DNA from: an uncultured bacterium
GTDB taxonomy: Bacteria > Bacillota > Clostridia > TANB77 > CAG-508
Direction of reading: 5' to 3'
DNA: 14,757 nt
NCBI GenBank assembly: GCA_905215615.1
Contig: CAJMQM010000023.1
Location: 1-14,757, forward strand
Part shown: one piece after another, positions 13,017 to 14,757 of the stretch
Layout: each line of letters begins with the position of its first letter
How positions within the stretch are numbered: position 1 is the first letter of the stretch
Position numbers and translations under genes: made by a program
Notes under the pieces: generated by a model
What the model saw: only the letters and a program-made list of their open reading frames with translations
The model's database searches: none
What the model was told of the DNA's origin: nothing

Positions 13017-13055
13017 AATGTCCATATTATCCGGATAATGACGATAATATGGACA
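13007..13055 (+). promoter_or_regulatory. Programmed -1 ribosomal frameshift signal
   Basis: The heptamer A AAA AAC (13007-13013) is in the correct phase with G (TCA AAA AAC TAA). Five bases later begins a perfect 13-bp stem, TGTCCATATTATC (13019-13031) with GATAATATGGACA (13043-13055), enclosing an 11-base loop. Slippery heptamer, spacer length and stem match the canonical stimulatory arrangement. A competing palindrome ATTATCCGGATAAT (13026-13039) overlaps the stem and loop. Confidence 0.9.
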
Positions 13056-13294
13056 CAGGTTATATTGTAGAAAGTATAGGGGAAAAAAGAGTTGCAGAAT
13101 ATTTAAGAATATCAATGCTAGAAGTAGAGGAATTAGATTTTGTAAAATATTTATTTTTTCTTAGAGAAGCATTTATATATAATTGTTCGCAAACTGATGA
13201 AGGTAGAGAATATTTAAAAAATGCTAAAAGATTAGAAAAAACTACTCCAGATAGAATTAAATTGAGAGAAAAATTGAAGAAACGAGCCAATTAA
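13013..13294 (+). CDS. T extension of the G-T tail assembly chaperone (made by -1 frameshift)
   Basis: This frame has no credible start of its own. Read from the slippery site in the -1 phase it continues LKCPYYPDNDDNMDTGYIVE and runs to TAA 13292-13294, adding 93 residues to the 105 of G for a fusion of 198. An isolated start at ATG 13049 lies inside the stimulatory stem and lacks a ribosome binding site, and it would drop the conserved KCPYYP segment. The T domain (YIVESIGEKRVAEYLRISMLEVEELDFVKYLFFL in parts, then a charged helix ending KLRE-like) is helical, as expected for the part that contacts the tube protein. The end of the frame lies in a terminator-like hairpin. Confidence 0.85.
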   Translation, partial: LKCPYYPDNDDNMDTGYIVESIGEKRVAEYLRISMLEVEELDFVKYLFFLREAFIYNCSQTDEGREYLKNAKRLEKTTPDRIKLREKLKKRAN

Positions 13295-13314
13295 TAGCTT
13301 GTTTCTTTTATTTT
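13277..13314 (+). terminator. Terminator-like hairpin at the end of G-T
   Basis: AAGAAACGAGC (13277-13287) pairs with GCTTGTTTCTT (13297-13307), an 11-bp stem with one G-U pair and a 9-base loop, followed by TTATTTT (13308-13314). This is a passable intrinsic terminator spanning the stop codon of G-T. Because the tape measure gene must still be transcribed, it is more likely a partial attenuator, or the operon is antiterminated. Confidence 0.5.
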
Positions 13315-13328
13315 AGTAGGTGGTATAG

Positions 13329-14757
13329 ATGGCGAGTAGAATACAAGGTATAACCGTAGAAATTGGAGGCGATACCACTAAATTAGGTAACGCCTTAAAA
13401 AGTGTCAATGATAAAACTAAAAGTCTACAAAATGAACTAAAAGGCGTAAATACGCTATTAAAAATGGATCCTACTAATGTTACACTTTTAAAGCAAAAAC
13501 AAGATTTATTAAACAAAAGTATTGCAGAATGTAGAGAAAAATTAAATATATTAAAGTCTACACAAGCACAGGTACAAGAGCAATTTAATAAAGGAGAAAT
13601 AACAGAACAACAATATAGAGATTTTCAAAGAGAAATTGTAGCAACAGAACAAAAATTAAAGAATTTAGAAAAAGAAGCTAAATCGTTTGGCTCTGTTGGA
13701 ACACAGCAAATTGCAGCAGTTGGAACAAAAATGCAAACTTTGGGAAATTCTATAACTAATGTAGGTAAGAAACTAACTATTGTTAGTGCTGCTGCAAGTG
13801 CAGCATTAGTGGGTGTTGCTAAAAGTGCAATAGATTTTGAAACAGCATTTACAGGAGTAACTAAAACTGTAGATGGAACTGATGAAGAATTAAGAAAAAT
13901 AAAAGAAGGTTTATTTGATTTATCAGAGGGGACTGCAAGTAGTGCAACAGATATTGCATCTGTTGCAGAAGCTGCTGGGCAATTAGGAGTAAAAACTGAA
14001 AATATTTTAGGATTTACTGAAACAATGGTAAGGCTAGGAGATTCTACAAACCTTTCCTCAGATGAAGCGGCAACAGCTATTGCACAATTATATAATGTTA
14101 TGGGCTCTGATATAAATACTGTAGATAGATTTGGTGCTGCATTAGTTGATTTAGGAAACAATGCAGCAACAACAGAAGCAGATATTTTAAATATGGCTAC
14201 AAGAATAGGCTCATCTGGTAAACAAGTAGGTTTAACAGAGCAACAAATTTTAGCCTTAGCAACTTCACTTTCAAGTGTTGGACTGGAGGCAGAAGGAGGA
14301 GGCTCTGCAATTTCTGCTGTTATTACTAAAATTGATAAAGATGTTGCCTTAAATTCTAAAACACTGAAAACATGGGCTAATGTAGCCGGTTTATCAGTAA
14401 ATGACTTTAAGAATTTATGGCAAAATGACGCGATGTCTGCTATTCAAGCTGTAGTAAAAGGAATGGGCGACGCAAGTGCTGGTGGAGAAAACTTAAATGT
14501 TATATTAGATGATTTGGGTGTTACTTCATTAAGACAAACAGACACAATGAAAAGACTATCAAGTGCTTCAGATCTTATGACAGAAATGTTAAATATAAGT
14601 AATGATGCATGGACTCAAAATTCTGCATTGGCAACAGAATCGTCAAAAAGGTATGAAACAACAGCAGCAAAAATACAACAAGTAAAAAATACTGTGACTG
14701 AATTATGTAGCAAATTAGGGGAAATATTATTACCTATAATACAAAAAATATGTAATG
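13329..14757 (+). CDS. Tail tape measure protein (5' part; continues beyond the window)
   Basis: An open frame of 476 codons runs from ATG 13329 (AGGTGG 13318-13323, 5 bases upstream) to the right edge without a stop. Residues 1-130 are coiled-coil and repeat-like (SVNDKTKSLQNELKGVNTLL, REKLNILKSTQAQVQ). From about residue 150 the PhageMin_Tail-type core follows: AIDFETAFTGVTKTVDGTDE, DIASVAEAAGQLGVKTENIL, AATAIAQLYNVMGSD, ALVDLGNNAATTEADILNMA, IGSSGKQVGLTEQQILALA, then KRYETTAAKIQQVKNTVTEL. The length of the full protein sets tail length, but it cannot be known here. The large opposite-strand open frame at 13625-14161 is a shadow. Confidence 0.93.
   Translation, partial: MASRIQGITVEIGGDTTKLGNALKSVNDKTKSLQNELKGVNTLLKMDPTNVTLLKQKQDLLNKSIAECREKLNILKSTQAQVQEQFNKGEITEQQYRDFQREIVATEQKLKNLEKEAKSFGSVGTQQIAAVGTKMQTLGNSITNVGKKLTIVSAAASAALVGVAKSAIDFETAFTGVTKTVDGTDEELRKIKEGLFDLSEGTASSATDIASVAEAAGQLGVKTENILGFTETMVRLGDSTNLSSDEAATAIAQLYNVMGSDINTVDRFGAALVDLGNNAATTEADILNMATRIGSSGKQVGLTEQQILALATSLSSVGLEAEGGGSAISAVITKIDKDVALNSKTLKTWANVAGLSVNDFKNLWQNDAMSAIQAVVKGMGDASAGGENLNVILDDLGVTSLRQTDTMKRLSSASDLMTEMLNISNDAWTQNSALATESSKRYETTAAKIQQVKNTVTELCSKLGEILLPIIQKICN

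Noticed and set aside
13049..13294. Independent gene starting at ATG 13049
   Set aside because: No ribosome binding site, the ATG lies within the frameshift-stimulating stem, and the frame is continuous with a perfect slippery site.
13625..14161. 178-residue minus-strand open frame
   Set aside because: It lies fully opposite the tape measure protein, whose family match and codon pattern are clear; the antisense product is a low-complexity Ser/Ala/Val shadow.
1..14757. Defence island, CRISPR array, insertion sequence, tRNA or integrase
   Set aside because: I looked for regularly spaced repeats, transposase or recombinase motifs, inverted terminal repeats and tRNA-like cloverleaf elements and saw none; the window is ordinary phage late region plus small early genes.

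Overview
The window reads as one continuous stretch of a tailed-phage genome (free phage or prophage), entirely on the + strand. Its AT-rich composition, strong AAAGGAGG-type ribosome binding sites, predominantly TAA stops and protein families suggest a low-GC Firmicute host, most likely a clostridial or related gut anaerobe. No integrase, repressor, tRNA, rRNA, insertion sequence or CRISPR array is visible, so lysogeny cannot be judged and the host is an inference from style only.

Layout. (1) About 1-3261: a tightly packed run of small, mostly unrecognised genes, many overlapping by 4-32 bases. It ends in a DUF1492/ArpU-like putative transcriptional regulator whose reading frame is broken by a single-base shift near position 2913. 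(2) 3262-3609: the longest gap without a gene. It holds a pair of 12-bp direct repeats, two -10-like boxes, three consecutive RNA hairpins (the last a good intrinsic terminator) and a 14-bp palindrome. This is the obvious place for late-gene control. (3) 3610-5152: a small cysteine-rich protein, an HNH endonuclease, two accessory genes, then a GC-rich non-coding element just before the small terminase that is a candidate cos/packaging site. (4) 5153-10689: HK97-type packaging and head module: terS (P27 type), terL, portal, maturation-protease-like protein and major capsid protein. (5) 10708-12075: connector and neck genes (gp6-like connector, head closure, HK97 gp10-like, tail-terminator-like). 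(6) 12078-14757: tail module: major tail protein, tail assembly chaperones G and G-T, and the start of a tape measure protein that runs off the window. This is the gene order of a siphovirus with an HK97-type head.

How the genes work together. The HNH protein and TerS/TerL would cut and package concatemeric DNA, probably at the GC-rich element upstream of terS. Portal, protease and capsid protein build and mature the prohead, and the connectors close it. The tail proteins then assemble around the tape measure with the two chaperones. The G/G-T pair is made from one mRNA by -1 frameshifting: an A AAA AAC slippery heptamer lies 5 bases before a perfect 13-bp stem.

The most interesting signals are the G-T recoding element, the frame break in the putative late activator, the three-hairpin leader with repeats and promoter-like boxes beside it, and the candidate cos region. 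Several terminator-like hairpins inside or between late genes also raise the question of an antitermination mechanism. I did not find a clearly new multi-gene system such as a defence island.
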